Below, one piece after another: positions 58,850-58,928 of a stretch of DNA of 58,928 nt; the first letter of the stretch is position 1; every line of letters starts with the position of its first letter. The DNA is from Actinomycetota bacterium (GTDB taxonomy: Bacteria > Actinomycetota > CADDZG01 > WHSQ01): NCBI GenBank assembly GCA_009379915.1, contig WHSV01000010.1, positions 1-58,928 of the forward strand, given 5' to 3'. The notes under the pieces are model-generated. The model ran no database searches. It was not told where the DNA came from and saw only the letters and a list, made by a program, of their open reading frames with translations. A program made the translations under genes and the position numbers.

Positions 58850-58928
58850 TCACTCCGCTTTATCCGGTAGGGCGCCCAGGACTCGCAGCCCGTTCAACGC
58901 GACGAGCATCGTCGACCCCTCGTGACCG
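58850..58928 (-). CDS. C-terminal end of a heavy-metal P-type ATPase (5' part outside window)
   Basis: Twenty-five codons and a stop are visible: GHEGSTMLVALNGLRVLGAL, then PDKAE. The pattern HEGST-LVALN-LRLL is the last membrane helix of heavy-metal (Zn/Cd/Co/Cu) translocating P-type ATPases. The rest of the gene lies to the right of the window. The nearby truncated MFS gene is on the same strand and downstream. Confidence 0.6.
   Translation of the reverse strand, partial: GHEGSTMLVALNGLRVLGALPDKAE

Noticed and set aside
1-58928. tRNA or rRNA genes, intact insertion sequences, prophage genes
   Set aside because: No cloverleaf patterns, rRNA blocks, transposase or integrase motifs were seen on either strand. 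Only gene remnants were found.

Overview
The window is 58.9 kb of GC-rich chromosome from an Actinomycetota-type bacterium. The best evidence is a set of homologues of actinobacterial regulators: a BldD-like protein that keeps the cyclic-di-GMP-binding residues, a BldC-like MerR-fold protein, a sigma-R / RsrA-like thiol-stress pair, a PdtaS-like histidine kinase and an ECF41-type sigma factor. GTG and TTG starts are common, stop/start overlaps are frequent, and several genes have a TANNNT box only 6-9 bases before the start codon, as expected for leaderless transcripts. The sequence does not allow a genus to be named. There are no rRNA or tRNA genes, no CRISPR array and no intact transposase or phage gene, so this is ordinary chromosome with some decayed genes.

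Layout. 1-3.1 kb: an ABC exporter ATPase (cut by the window edge) divergent from a NarL-type two-component system, then a remnant of an MMPL transporter. 3.1-6.2 kb: cupin and aminotransferase, NCS2 nucleobase permease. 6.5-9.5 kb: a large hybrid histidine kinase. 9.7-13.0 kb: NAD salvage (pncA, pncB) with a metallo-beta-lactamase/rhodanese protein. 13.1-16.0 kb: a response regulator with an HD-GYP domain, and an AidB-like acyl-CoA dehydrogenase. 16.0-23.5 kb: a co-directional seven-gene block with two ABC exporter pairs flanking two esterases and an ATP-grasp ligase. 23.4-25.8 kb: an MFS transporter and glpX. 26.0-29.4 kb: a truncated gene and a molybdate operon (HTH-Mop regulator, modA, modB, modC). 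29.5-34.4 kb: GAF histidine kinase, DUF3105 protein, ECF41 sigma factor with a symmetrical divergent promoter and a 50-residue membrane protein, BldD. 34.6-41.6 kb: Ku / anti-sigma-like protein / SigB-F-G sigma factor operon, class A PBP, PdtaS-like kinase, phosphoesterase, DUF2203. 41.6-49.7 kb: acyl-CoA and keto-acid genes (LOG protein, two enoyl-CoA hydratases, biotinyl carrier protein, BKACE, carboxyltransferase) with upp, an epoxide-hydrolase-like protein and a potassium channel. 49.9-54.9 kb: BldC, RsrA, sigma-R, Ddl, membrane-anchored MurF and a hydrolase. 55.0-58.9 kb: small orphan proteins, an unexplained 0.7-kb stretch, a secreted M28 peptidase, a truncated MFS gene and the end of a P-type ATPase.

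How the genes fit together. Signalling and stress control dominate: four histidine kinases, two stand-alone response regulators, three sigma factors of different classes, and both an HD-GYP protein (expected to degrade c-di-GMP) and BldD (expected to sense it). The most interesting items are (1) the head-to-head TGTCACA-N16-TGTC promoters between the ECF41 sigma gene and a tiny membrane protein, where the family's usual oxidoreductase/COE-type partner is not adjacent; (2) the translationally coupled Ku / anti-sigma-like / sigma operon; and (3) the exporter-esterase-esterase-ATP-grasp-exporter block, which looks like an undescribed biosynthesis-and-export locus. Functions are inferred from motifs read by eye; no database search was run.
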